Below, piece by piece: positions 10,701 to 22,513 of a DNA stretch of 64,000 nucleotides. Made by a program: the position numbers and the translations under genes. The notes beneath the pieces are model-generated. The model saw only the letters and a program-made list of their open reading frames with translations, was not told where the DNA came from and made no database searches. Position 1 is the first letter of the stretch; each line of letters begins with the position of its first letter. Source of the DNA: Blasia pusilla (lineage: Eukaryota > Marchantiophyta > Marchantiopsida > Blasiales); contig CM114271.1 in the NCBI GenBank assembly GCA_050084515.1, positions 52,638,001 through 52,702,000 on the forward strand, in the 5' to 3' direction.

Positions 10701-13338
10701 CCAGTATGCTGAGGTGTCAAGGGTTTAGGGTTTATTCGTTCTTGTTGTAACTGCTTATTTACGCGCTTGATGATGTTTTCTCTTTTGTTCTAAAGGAGGC
10801 CCAAAGGGACAGCTTTTTTGGAATTTGCCGAACAATCAGGAGCAAAAGCTGCAATTGCAGCTGCTGCAACAAATGGAGAAGACCTGACAGGATTAATGTT
10901 GAAGGGACGAGCAGTGAGTGTGAACTTGGCCCTCGATAGAGATTCTGCTAAGGATTTGGCAAAAGAGGGTTCCAAGAAACAGGTGCAAGAGGATCGCCGT
11001 CACCTCTCCCTTGCAAAGGTATGGAGGTTTGTGATTTAGTCTTTAAATTTTGGTGAAGTACAGGTTTTATCTTCCTAGATTGGTGTGATTCAAGACTTCT
11101 GGCCACATGGCAGCATACAATTATGGGGGCAGATTAGAGTAAAGTTGAAGTCCTATTTTTTGGAATGCAGGAGGGCTACATACAGGAGGGTACACCTGCA
11201 GCTGAAGGAGTTTCGAAAAAGGATCTTCTAAAACGGAAAGAGTAGGTTTTACCCTTCCCTCATTCAATTAGACCTCAACTTAAGATAGAATGACATCTAG
11301 GGTCTTGTCACCCTCTCAAGCCCGAAAATGCAGTTTTGATAAGTTTTGAGTGAGGATTTCTGAATTTAATGTCCTGGGCCAAAGTTCTGACATATTTTGC
11401 TTATGTGTGCTTGTCAAGGTTGGAGCATGAGAAGGCAACAAAACTCCGGAGTCCAAACTTTCATGTGTCCCAAACGAGACTATCTGTACACAACATACCA
11501 AAGACGATGTCAGAGAAAGAAATAAAGGATCTATTTTTAGAGGCAGTTAAATCACGTGCATCCAAACAACATCCTGTGATCAAACAGGTATTGTGGCATC
11601 CATTTCAAACTGTAACACTGGCTATTGCTTTCTAACCACACCCAGTAGGACGTACAGTCGTGTGGGCTCTCATGCGCCCTGTAAGATCTGCCTTACACCT
11701 GTCACACGCTTGGAAACTGGTCCAATCAAACTTATTCACACTGATGAGTGTCAATTAAAGGTAACAGTGCAAAATTACAATGTTTGCATGGATCAACAGA
11801 TTTTTAATCCATTTTGAGAGGATGACAAAGTTTCAGATCAGGATCTTTCAGAGATTATAAGGGATTGCCCAGTATTGGTGATACCTGTTTTGTTCGCAAA
11901 TGCATAGGTTCTTGGGCTGGTCAACAAATGGCCTGGAAGAATTGGGGAGTCATGAATCAGAAGTCAAGTTTAGAGTCTTAAGGACAAGCATGGGAGTTGA
12001 GAATCTTTGCCTCTTTCTTCTGGCTACATTACAGTCGAAGTCTAGAGTGTCCTTTATATACATGGGAGCACAAGAATCTCTGTAAGTAAGTGCAACAGTT
12101 GGGAATGTGGTTCTTATTGTGCTTCTTTCAGGTGAAAATTCTGCGAGACGAAAAGACTGGGAAGGCTCGTGGGACTGCATTTGTGGAGTTCACTAAGCAC
12201 CAACATGCTTTGGTATCCTTGCGAGTGCTCAACAATAATCCTGGTGCAATATTTTATCAACCTCCCACTAGGTCTAGTAAGAAGGGTCTAGTAATGTTCA
12301 CATCTGAATGATTTCGTTAAGACTACTAGTCTCTCAACATGCTGAACAGATTTAGACTCCGATGTCGATCATCACATTTCGGTAAGACCTAGAGCTCTGA
12401 CCCTCTTGAACTTCTTTACTCCAGGAGTTCTACCGCAATGGATAGTGCATTTTATGGATCCATAATGGACGCCATTCGTGTAGGAAATCATGCTCTTAAT
12501 CGCTCAACTCATTTGCTTTGCAGAAATATTTGGACGTGAACATCGCCCAATTGTGGAGTTCGCAATAGAGAATTCACTCATCCTCAGAAAACGGGCCGCC
12601 ATCTTGGAAAAATCAAAGAAGCTCCAGCGTGCTAATCCTCCCAGCCTGAAAAGAGACAGGGCCGCTGATGTGGATGGAAATGAGAAGGGCGACAGGAAGT
12701 CGAAGAAGCGGAGGACGTCTCGCCGGACTTCTGTTGTGGATGGTAAAGAGAAGGGCGATAGTAAGTCAAGGAATCCACGCCGTAACGGAGATGTGGATGC
12801 AAAAGAGAAGGGCGACGCCAAGTCCAGGACGCCTCGCCGCTCTGTCGTTGTGGATGGCAAAGCGAGGGGCGACGCCAAGTCCAGGACGCCTCGCCGCTCT
12901 GTCGTTGTGGATGGCAAAGCGAGGGGCGACGCTAAGTCCAGGACGCCTCGCCGCTCTGTAGTCGTGGATGGCAAAGCGAGGGGCGACGCTAAGTCCAGGA
13001 CGCCTCGCCGCTCTGTAGTCGTGGATGGCAAAGCGAGGGGCGACGCTAAGTCCAGGACGCCTCGCCGCTCTGTCGTTGTGGATGGCAAAGCGAGGGGCGA
13101 CGCTAAGTCCAGGACGCCTCGCCGGTCTGTAGACGTGGATGGCAAACATAGTGGCGACGGCAAGTCCAGGAAGCCTCGCCTATCCGTAGACGTGGATCGA
13201 AAAGTAAAAGGCGATGGGACATCAAGGAAGGCTCCCCGTGCTGTAGATGTGGATGGGAAAGCGAGGGGCGACGGTAAGTCAATGAAGCTGAGGAAGACTC
13301 GCCGAAGGCTCGGCGACCGGAGCAAAGTTCAGTTTTAG
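4723..13338 (+). CDS. RBM28: RBM28/Nop4-like nucleolar RNA-binding protein, 17 exons, 1178 aa
   Basis: Spliced CDS: 4723-4857, 5093-5153, 5305-5341, 6183-6469, 6723-7074, 7373-7506, 8023-8162, 8524-8574, 8773-8852, 9089-9140, 9337-9445, 9839-10547, 10796-11018, 11171-11241, 11419-11587, 12132-12243, 12524-13338. All introns are GT-AG, the frame is kept throughout, and it ends in TAG. The family acts in the nucleolus in large-subunit pre-rRNA assembly (yeast Nop4). Five RRMs are visible. RRM1 lies at about 29-108 (VFVRSL, RGFGFVQF). A degenerate RRM2 is at about 292-380, with the plant-typical WARQLGGE end. RRM3 is at about 390-470 (LIVRNL, RGFAFVGF), RRM4 at about 680-770 (VFIRNL, KGTAFLEF) and RRM5 at about 828-925 (LSVHNI, RGTAFVEF, then EHRPIVEFA). 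A Lys/Glu-rich acidic linker precedes RRM4. The tail carries a 19-residue basic repeat not expected in the family. The exon 6 acceptor was chosen for phase; an alternative upstream acceptor would change a few residues. Confidence 0.92.
7507..7646 (+). repeat. 70-bp tandem duplication that includes the intron 6 splice donor
   Basis: The first 70 bp of intron 6 (7507-7576) are repeated immediately (7577-7646) with four or fewer differences visible. Both copies begin GTGAGTGTTCCCTGGCAT, so the donor site GTGAGT exists twice, at 7507 and 7577. Use of the second donor would add 70 nt to the mRNA and shift the frame. Confidence 0.88.
12681..13300 (+). repeat. 57-bp coding minisatellite (19-aa basic repeat) in RBM28 exon 17
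   Basis: Six almost identical 57-bp units run from 12811 to 13152, each encoding a version of GDAKSRTPRRSVVVDGKAR. Diverged units flank them on both sides (GDSKSRNPRRNGDVDAKEK before; GDGKSRKPRLSVDVDRKVK and GDGTSRKAPRAVDVDGKAR after), making about 10-11 units. The period is a multiple of three, so the frame is kept. Differences between central units are synonymous (gcc/gct, gtcgtt/gtagtc), consistent with recent unequal exchange. The repeat adds many Arg, Lys and Ser residues, resembling basic nucleolar tails with SR-like phosphorylation sites. This functional reading is inference. Confidence 0.93.
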
Positions 13339-13405
13339 AAGTTATCATCAGTTTAGAATCTAGGAACTAAAGTTGTAAATCGCTCGATTTTTAAAAGGAT
13401 TTCTG

Positions 13406-13411
13406 AATAAA
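13406..13411 (+). terminator. AATAAA polyadenylation signal candidate of RBM28-like gene
   Basis: AATAAA lies 68 bp after the stop codon in an AT-rich, T-rich context that suits a plant near-upstream element. Confidence 0.5.
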
Positions 13412-15299
13412 TTACAATTGAAACAATATTTTATTGTTTAGAGGTCCTTCTTTACCACACCCTTCCTATTTCCCACTTTTCAACATGATATAACGTTCAG
13501 TAGTACTAAAGGAAATCAAGAGATTGTATTCCATCCATAATCTGTTACATCATACGTCTCTTACGATTGGAATATTCCTGGAAGTTAGCAATGGAATATA
13601 CCCCTATCAAGTTTTAGTCAAAGTTTTACCCTTAAAATCTCTTCCTGACTTTGAAAAGTGTGGAATGGCCAGAAGAATTAAATATCCGCTACCTGCCTTA
13701 AACGGAACACGTAGTAAGCAATGTACAGTGTTCTTACCTTATTCAATGCCAGTTATTGATAAGAAAATCACAAGTTAACGCATCGAACAACGTACAGGGT
13801 TCTAATCTTATTCAATGGTAGTTTAATACGTCATAAGAAAATAATAAGTTAATACGTCAAACCCTTCTGATCTGTTATATCAGAGTGGTTAGAGCTTGAG
13901 GTTTTCCACTTGTCAATTGGTCTAAGTAAAGGTAACTAGTGTGCGGCCTTGAGGAGAATTAGTTATTATACACATGGATAGGTATGGATAGTGATTAAAA
14001 AAAACCAACAGAGTGTATGTAGAGGCCATTATGATTTTGCAGGACGTGAGAGGGAAAAGAGGGTTTTCAAGTGACGGCAAAAAAGAAAAGAAATTATTAA
14101 TGAGAAAATTTCAATATCAATAGGGGAGTAGGATATGATAAGATTTTTTTTGCTTAGGTGAGTGGATTTATAAGAATGTGAAGTTATTTTCAGGATAAGG
14201 AAGAGGTGGATTTTACATGGAGGATCATTGCAATCTCTTAAGTAGTAGACTCAATTTGATATCACCTCATGCTTAACTTTGGATCTTTTTCCAAAGTTCT
14301 TGGGATTTTGGGACTTGCTCCTTTTGTGAGTACGTTCATAGGTCTTTAAATGAAGGTTCAAACATTTTATTTTTTTTGGTGTGATTTTCATTTATAATTG
14401 GATGAAAGAGTTCATATTGCTTTTGTCAATGTTGTGTTAGATTGATGAGTCCGCCATTATGCCCTCAACCCTTCATGGCAATATTAGTTCGTTGTATATT
14501 GTGTTGTAAAGAGTTTGCTCCTACTAGGATCAAAAGACCTCATGGGTTATTGTCGACCCATGTGTGGATCCTCAATCGTGAATAAATCTCCTTTGATTTT
14601 GCTATCCTATGCTTCCTTATTTTAGACTCTACACAAGTATTTGTATTGCTATTTGTCCCATCACCTGACAAAAAATGATTTTCCCATCATAAAAGGTTAG
14701 TGTGCAATTTCCCATATATTTCCATTTTCGTATGTACTATTGCTCTTTTTCCAATGGATTTTAGTTCTCCCTCCAAGATGCTGGTACCACAAGTCATCGC
14801 AAAACCTCATCGAGTATACAAGGCTTTACTTTTAGGGATAGGAACAATCTTTTGAACAAGTATTTGCTCCAAGTAGAGGCCTTAAAAGTGGCTCATCCTA
14901 GTCAACTTACCAATCATGGGAGGTCTTCCATACAACAATACCTTGGACATAGCCTAATACAACAATGTCATTGACAAAGGGGCTACTTAGTGAGTTCTCA
15001 CATGCGACTCAAGCATTGGGACCTCCTTCTCCAACAATTCCAGGAACGAACATAGTGGCACTCTTAAAAATGTTTAGCCACGTTTTGTGGAAGACTACAA
15101 TCGATCTTGACTTGGAGAATTTTTTTAAAAGGGCGTTTCGTCATAATCCTTGCTTATCAACAAATGGGCTATCATGCATCATTTTGAAGCATTTCTACAA
15201 TTTCTTTATACCATGAGATTCTGCAAGAATTTTATTTGTGAGCATCCATCCTCATTCGATGTTTCATATACAAAATGTTACACTAGATGGGTGGAGATT
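13412..15299. other. intergenic, AT-rich, no gene recognised
   Basis: No supported gene. A reading frame at 14965-15216 (+) has no recognised domain. A tRNA box-A-like string (about 13878-13898) has no matching B box. Confidence 0.4.
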
Positions 15300-15790
15300 G
15301 GAAATTGCCCCTGGTATAAGTTACGGGCTCCGTGGGCTCAAGTGTGAGCTTGAGGTACCCGGGCCCGCACTGACATGTGTACCCTAAACCCGGGTATCCC
15401 CGGCCCACACCCGAGCCCGTAACCTATACCATGGATGGCCAAGCCTGCACCTATTTTATAGTCAGCATGAAGCCCGCGGTAGGCCTAGGGCAGGCTTGCA
15501 TGGCGGGCTAGGCCTCCATTGGGTAGGCTCAGACCCACGATTGAGCCCGCACAGGGCCTGCATGCTTTCAAGGCACGTGCCTGAGACCTGCCATGCGGGC
15601 CATGTGCGGGCTTAGCCGTGGGCCCTGGACAGGCGTGAGCCCGCCCAATGAGGCCCCAACCCGCCCTGCAAGCCACGCGCGGGCTGCAAAATGGATGCGA
15701 GCTTGGCCAACCCAGGTCTAACATCACGGGCTCAACAAGATGAGGGGCGGGCTTGGGTGCGAGCTCGGGTGTGGGCGGAGGACCCGTTGG
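15300..15790. repeat. GC-rich segment dense in GGGCTC/GCCCGC words
   Basis: The base composition rises abruptly, with many GCCCGC, GGGCTC and GGCCTG words on both strands. These resemble the subterminal low-complexity parts of some plant hAT-like elements. A related, shorter stretch occurs at 1.03-1.19 kb. No terminal inverted repeat with target duplication was found, so the class is a guess. Confidence 0.35.
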
Positions 15791-15995
15791 GTATGTTCGT
15801 CCCATCGACAATTCGACAGACTTGTCCATTTCCGTGCAACCTTGCCCTTGAGTTCAACGTCGTTGCTCATGTCAGCATAATCACTTCGGATATCTCCAAT
15901 TGTTGCCATCAGCAACCTTCGGAGATTTACAAAACCAATTTTAACCATCTACGCCCTGGCACCATAATTACTGCCAGGCACGTAACGCTCGAAGG

Positions 15996-16016
15996 TGTGC
16001 GAAAGCATTTCGCACA
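15996..16016. repeat. perfect 9-bp inverted repeat, 3-nt loop
   Basis: TGTGCGAAA (15996-16004), GCA, TTTCGCACA (16008-16016). It lies inside an open reading frame (15691-16179, +) that I do not recognise, and it may be a transposon-end structure. Confidence 0.7.
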
Positions 16017-16639
16017 TTTTCCGGGCTGCGGCCTACGGCCTTCCCTGGGCTTTAGTAATAATCCTAAGTATGACGTAGATCTAAAATCTACTTCCATTTT
16101 TTGCATCGAGTCGATGTTTGCTTTCCATTTATTTTTTACCGATTGTTCCCAATCAACATGGTTCTCTCAAGCGCCTTAGTATGCTCTAGCATGGCGAGAG
16201 ATGTTCGACTAGCTCCATCAATGGATTATCTCTACGAATTTACAGATCATGATAAAAAAGAAAAAAAAAAGTCCATGCATAAAGTTTAAAAAGAGTCAAT
16301 ACAAGGCATAGAGTCTTGAAATTGAAGTTTGATATTGGGATTGCTTACAACATCACATAGTCCTCAAAAGACTTGATCCCAACACACATATTTCAAATTA
16401 GGAAAGCTCTAATTGAAATCATCAAAGGGAAAAAAGAATTAAAATTTGATCCTATGGACACATACCACTAAGTAGGACAGTAATGAATAGAATCCCCTAA
16501 AACACAACAAGAAATCAAGTGATATAAAAGACTCAACATGACACTGTTTAGACTTTGTATTATAGACGGGAAAAAAATTCATTAGGGGATGGAATGTAAA
16601 ATACAATGGGAATATTTAGTCCCCCTTCGTACTTTAGAC

Positions 16640-16905
16640 AGATTAGTAAGGTGCCCGGGAAATTAAAAAAGTGTTTGAAGAGTTTTTATTAGTGTATAGC
16701 AAGGGAAGGGATTAATGATATTGCACATAAATTCAAATTTTTTTCTTGCTGCTCGTAAGATGTGAAAGGAAGGGATTAATGATGTTGCACACAAATTCAG
16801 ACTTTTTTCTTGCTGTCCATAAGATATGAAACATTTTCTTCCTACCCAATTGCCAAGTGTCGAACAAATCAAGAAGTCACTCTCCCATATTAAAATCCCC
16901 CATCA
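16640..16905 (-). mobile_element. diverged non-autonomous Helitron-like copy
   Basis: Read on the minus strand, it runs from TAATATGGGAGAGTGACTTC (about 16896) through a CTTCTTGATTTG block to CTCTTCAAACACTTTTTTA and CCCGGGCAC (about 16650). These blocks occur in the same order in the better preserved copy at 42305-42543. It contains an internal duplication of about 62 bp (GGATTAATGATRTTGCACA... at about 16707 and 16769). The 3' hairpin and CTRR end are eroded. Confidence 0.5.
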
Positions 16906-17089
16906 CTTTTTTAATTTAGATCATATGAGCTCTAATTACTCTTGAGACCCCACCCTAGTTCCTTTTCCCCATATGTACACGAAAAGGAAGGAAAAGGAAG
17001 ATGCCTATCCGAATAGAACACACTTTATTATAAGAACAAAGAAAGAAAGTAATAACATCTCCATAACATAAAAAATGCACAAGGGTACT

Positions 17090-17770
17090 TTCACCTCAAG
17101 TAAAAGACGCGAGTCGATCGAGAGAGCGTAGCCACTCTTGTTTAGACGGTGGGATGTTTAGATGTGGTGGGGGGCAGGGGAAGGGAAAGAACCTCAATAA
17201 ACAAATACGACGGGAAATGGGGAATAAGTGTGTGCGTACCACGGCGTGCGCCTCAAGAGAGCGGTAGAAGTCTGGAAGGTGAAGGTGCACGGAGAATCTC
17301 GTGCACATCAGCAGCGCTGCAAGAAACCAGAACACGACGTCCGGCCCGAGGGCGAGGGCGAGGGCGAGTGCAAGATTCGAATCCATGGTCGGCCTCCGAG
17401 TCTTCCCCTCGTTTGGTCCGTTTTCGGCAGAAAAACGACGGTCCGAGACGCAAATCCCCCGTGCTCTCGCTTGCAGCAGCGAGTGCGCTTCGTTCGCCAG
17501 CTTTCTTACTCCGGGCGCGACCTCGGAGAGAGTTCTCGGAGCTTCCGTCCTTGGGTCTCCCGGGGCCCTCCTCGGGGGCCCGCGCAGCTAGGGCTCTGGG
17601 CGTGCGGACTCGTTCTCCCGGTCGTCGGGCTGGCTACGATCCGCTGCTGTGGAATGGGGCTCGGACTCCACCCTTCGCTTCCAGAAAGTCTGGTAAATTC
17701 CTGTCAAGCGCACGGTAGCGGCTTCACGTCGGTGCCGGTGGGGCTGTGCGTGGGTTGCCGAAGACCATGC
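17090..17770. other. GC-rich, CpG-rich island, function unknown
   Basis: This sharply delimited GC-rich block between AT-rich flanks contains a GAGGGC microsatellite (about 17350-17372), a GGGGCCC/GGGGGCCC palindromic stretch (about 17560) and overlapping open frames on both strands. The frames are long because stop codons are rare in such composition, and none has a recognisable domain. It could be an unexpressed retroelement part, an rDNA-spacer-like fragment or a CpG-rich promoter. It is not assigned. Confidence 0.45.
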
Positions 17771-18824
17771 ACACGGTATATGATCTGCGTGAGCTACCGA
17801 CTACCACCGGGGAGGGGGGGGAAACGATATTAGCGATAGACATGGATGGAGGGGCGGGCACGAGAAAGGGTTGTAGGCCGGAGATTTGCGGTTTCGTTGA
17901 TGAGATGTTTGCGTGCAGACTCCGTAAATAACCAAGGTCTGTAGAAGCACAAATGCGGAAGATACGAGTGAATAAACGAGCATGAAAGGGTGGGAATTTA
18001 CAACCTGCTGAATGGCTCATCGAGGCCCACGTAAATCCTCAGCCGCGGTCAGGTTATGGAAGCTTTGAAACCTCCAGTGCAAATCTGAGAAACTTTGTGG
18101 GTCTTTTACCTGACTCTGGACACTTTGGACTATGAAAAAGTGGCACACCCATTCATTGGAAGTTCAAACCACAGCCGATTCGACACCGTCCGAATTGTGT
18201 AAATTTTCTAGGAATGAAATCTTCGGAAAATCGAACAAACGTATCCTCGTGATTTAGTGGCGATTCCTCACAATCACTTTGAGGTCATTCGAGATGTTAA
18301 ATACTCACATGCCATCGCTCCAGCGATCGGATCAACTTAGCATGAATCGTCGATCCCTTACTATGGCCAAATCTCCGTAAACCTTGGGGGCACTGAAACT
18401 AAAACGCCACTACGCCTGTGCATGCACCACCCTAGACTCCGTTGACATTTCCAATCAACTCTAGGACTTACTTAAAGAGCCTGTTTGTCTTTTGATACAA
18501 ATGGTAGTCGACCCGTATCTATGTCCACTACCAGAGCTTTGCGTGAGTGACTCTGTCATTCTTGTCCTCACTACTGATTGATAACTAATAACAACCACGA
18601 CAATTTCCCTCAAGTAAATATGTATAAAAACCATCTGGTTGCAATAAATGATTTTGACTCATTTCTCTAGACTCGAAATCTCTGGGTTCAATTCTATTCT
18701 ACAATCGACCAAAATCAGGGCTTCGCAGCAATATTCCACTAAACTACCCATGGGAGGAGCATTTGAATTGTACTCCATAGACATAAGGCCAGGCATCCCA
18801 CAAAGAATAGTATCGAACAAAAAA
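17771..18824. other. intergenic / presumed 3' flank of RanGAP
   Basis: No gene recognised. The part next to 18824 should contain the RanGAP 3' UTR on the minus strand. No clear AATAAA was found on that strand close to the stop. Confidence 0.4.
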
Positions 18825-20781
18825 TCATACGTCCAGTTTGGTGATCCCTGCTGCGACATCATCTTGCTCCGCATCTTCTTGCTCCTCACCGTCATCGTCA
18901 CCATCCAGGTCTTCCTCCTCGTTTTCTTCCAGGGAACCAAGTGCTGACTGCCCTGTGATGCCTTTATCGAGCTCCTCCTTCAAGGCTTCGATTCCTTCTT
19001 CAGAGATGCGATTTCCATCCAAATTCAGTAACGTGAGGGCCGGCTTGTTTGCTACTGCTTTGGCGGCAGCTACAGCCCCAACTCTCCCGAGCTCGTTGCT
19101 ACTTAAGTCGAGTTCTTTTAGGCTCTCGTGACCGTCTTTCAGAGCACTGCACACAATGACAGCTCCCCTGTCCTTCAGCTCGTTCTCTGTGAGACTCAAT
19201 CTGGTTAGGGACTGCTTCGTCTTGACACAACCCGCGAGAGAGGAAGCTGCTCCGACAGTGATTTCATTGCCTCCAAGATCGAGCACTTTCAAATTGGGAG
19301 CCGAGGCACTCAGGGCTTCACAGAGAGCAATGACGCCCTCATCCTCCAATCCCAAATCACTTAAATATGCCTCGCTGAGATCGAGATGTAATCCCAGCGT
19401 CTTGGACAACGCAATCCCACCATCGGGTCCGAACATATTGTCCCTCAAGTCAATCCTTCTCAGACTCTTTCCAGCTTGCAGAGCTTTAGCAAGAGCAATC
19501 CCACCTTCAATCGCCACCCTCGTTGAGGAAAACTGGAAGTCCTCAAGCAAAGGAGCTTTCTCGACTAATTTGGAAAGAGCTTCTGCTCCACCGTCTCCAC
19601 TCATGTTGTTATGAAAGTGTAGGGTCCGTAATTCTTGTCCCGAGGGGAGAAGTTCGCATATCGCCTTAGCTGCCTCTTCCGAGATACCGTTGTTCATGAA
19701 GTAAAGTGCTTCTAGGGACTTCTGACTCTGCAGAAGAGCAGAAAAGGCCCTAACTCCTTTCTCACCGAGTGCGTTATCGGAGAGATTCAAAGATTGTAAC
19801 TTACTCCCGGCAAGAGCCGTGGAAAACATAGACATTACTTCCAAGGCTTCTATCTCAGGCCTTCCAGCCACAATATCGGCCAAATTCACATCCAGCAAAT
19901 TAGACCTCACTGCAGAGAGTATCTCCCCGGCGACCAAGCCCGCCTCTTTACCGAAGCTCCAGTTGCTCAGACAAAGTTTGGTATACGTGTTTCCGGACTC
20001 TGCGAGGGGCTTCAGAAGCTCCTTCGCCTCCTCCTTCGAAAGGAATGCTCTCTTCCCTCCAGATATGTCAAAAAAGGTTTCTGCGAGACACGTTAACAAC
20101 GAGTCAGCCTCAGGTGGCTGTAGCTGATACGAGCTAGCTTACAAGCTCAATCATCACGGAGGCTTATCACCTTACTCAGAGCAGAACTTCAGCTAAGAAT
20201 ACAACCAAAAATTACCTACACTCCATCTGCTTCCACGCCAACAAACCTAGTTGACGTCAAGCATTTCTGGGATGATGAGAATCCCAAGTTTCAAACTCAC
20301 CTCTCATAGAACTGCCATCAGCAGGGTAAAAGGTGGAAAACGACTTGCAGTTACAACGCATACTCAGCACTGTGCAACCCGTAAAACAACCTTGGCAGGG
20401 TGCGAAGCTCTGACTTCAAACGGAAACATGTGTTGGTTACTGCCCGTTACAGCACTTTGTGATCTTTTTGACGGACGAGTTACCTCTCTGGCCTGCAGCT
20501 TTCAGCGCGTCTAGCATGAGCCGACTGGCCTGCTTGGCATACATCTGCACGATGGCACTGTCAGACTCGCACTCCTGCTGCTGGGCTACCACAAAGGCCT
20601 CTTCCTCGATTCGCTTCGCATGCTTGGCTGCCTCTGACTTGTCGATACGCCCGTACTTCATGGAGAAAAATGATATAGATGCGAGATTGGTGGCCATCTT
20701 CTCCACTAACATAGCTCGTGTGCTGTCGCTGGGAGGCCACAGCCGGAAAGTGACTTGCTGGTGGTCCACAGGTAACGCCAT
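18825..20781 (-). CDS. RANGAP1: Ran GTPase-activating protein with WPP domain (RanGAP), 2 exons, 547 aa
   Basis: Exon 1 is 20781-20451 and exon 2 is 20137-18825, with a 313-bp intron (donor GTAACG, acceptor TAAG). The sum is 1644 nt, ending in TGA. The protein stimulates GTP hydrolysis by Ran at the cytoplasmic side of the nuclear envelope. Residues about 12-105 form the plant WPP domain (LWPPSDSTRAMLVEKM, then a KYGR...EAAKHAKRIEEEAF stretch), which in plants anchors RanGAP to the nuclear envelope and cell plate. Next come FFDISGGKRAF and a leucine-rich-repeat body with repeated LxxLxLSxNxL units (e.g. LQSLNLSDNALGEKG, LRRIDLRDNMFGPDGG, LKVLDLGGNEIT). The C-terminus is the usual acidic tail (EENEEEDLDGDDDGEEQED). 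Length is close to the Arabidopsis protein (about 535 aa). The exact acceptor is inferred from phase; a small shift of a few residues at the junction is possible. Confidence 0.93.
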
Positions 20782-21100
20782 AAATCTTCCACAAACGAGA
20801 ATAACAGCCTCGTCTAGCTCTCGATCCTTGACTAGGAACTACGACGCGTGAACCTCGTCCGTTGGCTGGTCAAATGTTTTCGAGCTGCAAACAGTTCTAC
20901 GCTTCGGTGAGAAACAACACATGTGTGGCATCCGCCTCCGAACACGCCCGTCTTTCAGCAGATTTCAAATTACACACAGGAACTTCACCGCCGTGTGATC
21001 TCAAACACACACTGCTAGGGTTAGGGTTGAATGTGGCAGGATCTCGGGAGAGGGATTTTTTCCCCACCAATCGCTAAGGAAACAAAATTCGACAACAATA
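20782..21100 (-). promoter_or_regulatory. RanGAP upstream region with telomere-like motif
   Basis: On the minus strand, AACCCTAACCCTA lies at 21028-21016, about 235 bp before the ATG. Similar motifs precede the other three genes. No TATA box was identified with confidence. Confidence 0.4.
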
Positions 21101-22513
21101 ACAAAGTCCTCGATGAGTAAATACCTCTCTTAGGTACTGGCAGCTAAACTCGCCCACGCCGAGCGGAAACTAAACATGCACACAATTTATTACAGGACGC
21201 AACTAAAACTGCTGGAAAGGCAGGCAATGGACAGGAACCTCGTAAAAATCCGTGCAAGCACAGCCGGACCGCAGCGACCCAACTCTCACGAATCGGAACG
21301 GTGTGCTCTTCCTTCTCACCCTCCGGCCCGCCACCACCCCGAGCTACAATGGCCTGGAAACTGGAAGACTTGCGAAGTCCTCAGCCGCGACGAACTCCGG
21401 GTGTTATGTTCCTCCGCTCCCCAAGTCCTGCGATGCTCAATGTCTGTGTCTGTGAGTGGGAACAATTTGAAAAGCGCGGAGCTCTAGAAAGTATGCCCAA
21501 CGACAACACGGGCCCTAAAACCCTCCCTGAACCTTGTGCCGTTCGCCTCCAGTCAACGTGGCCGCCAGTCCTCGCTTCACAGCTGGAATCTTCTGGACGG
21601 AACGTCATTATCCTGCGGTTATACATAAAACTCTACGATTCCCCTTCCGTTTCTTTCGTATAATGAAGCTCCACCTCGATACCGATGGATAAAGAAGTTA
21701 ACTTAGACCAGGCTACTATCACCTACGAATCCGACGTGGTGCACTAATACAGGCTGCTATAGAATCTGCGAGTTTCTTCCCCCTTGGACCCACCATTGGA
21801 ACCTTGGGGGCCCACCTCCGGCATGTTACTCCGGTAGAAATCGGTGGAAACGCGATGAGTCGATGACCAATGGCTCGTCCCCAATAACGTGGCGCTCTTG
21901 GCAGTGTCCGTGCATATCAAGGAGACGAGGCCAGCGACGGCACCGTCGCCGCTGTGGGACACTCTATCACCGTCAGCCATCGTCACCGTCGGCCAAAATG
22001 ATGACGTGTACCATTCTTCGCACGTCATGCTCTCAGCTTTCGTAGAAGTCACAAAAATTCACGTACCTCACTAAGTGCACAAACAAAACTATAAGAAGTT
22101 AGTGTTGCAAATAGGATTTAAAAATTTTTTTAATTAAATATGGTTTTTATTAATTTAATTGATTTTCTTGGTTCAAAAGGTTGAAAATGCCAAATATTAA
22201 GAAGAGATGAGTTTGTAAAATAAAAAGCTGCTCTCAGATGAAAATATAAATACGATGGTGTGATAAATATTTTTTTTTAAATAAAATATCTGAAGTTATT
22301 TGAGAGTGACCTTTCATTTTGCAAACACCGCTCTTCTTGGCGCTTGGCATTTTCAACCAATAATGTTATCCATTTTCTCAAATAATAAAATCATTTGGAA
22401 TTAATCACAAATGGCACTTAAAAACTTTAAAAGTTAATTGTGTGAGGTAATTCGGAATCGTGCATCTTATGGGTTTGCACTAGTATCTTATAATAAGCAT
22501 ATTTTTTTATATA
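21101..22513. other. intergenic, no gene recognised
   Basis: A GC-richer part (21180-22060) carries overlapping short frames on both strands without known domains. From 22080 the sequence turns strongly AT-rich. Confidence 0.4.

Noticed and set aside
12504-13325. 273-codon open frame on the minus strand across RBM28 exon 17
   Set aside because: It is the antisense shadow of the in-frame repeat: a 57-bp unit without stops on one strand is often stop-free on the other. The plus strand has splice signals and RRM continuity.
13875-13930. tRNA box-A-like TATCAGAGTGGTTAGAGC
   Set aside because: No B box at the right distance and no cloverleaf; could at most be an old SINE head.
15691-16179. 162-codon plus-strand frame
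   Set aside because: Starts in low-complexity GC repeat and crosses a perfect hairpin; no recognisable domain.
17368-17390. B-box-like GATTCGAATCC in the GC island
   Set aside because: No tRNA structure around it.
17149-17833. 189- and 201-codon plus-strand frames
   Set aside because: Overlapping frames in a CpG-rich island; no domain, no codon preference, no splice-linked continuation.
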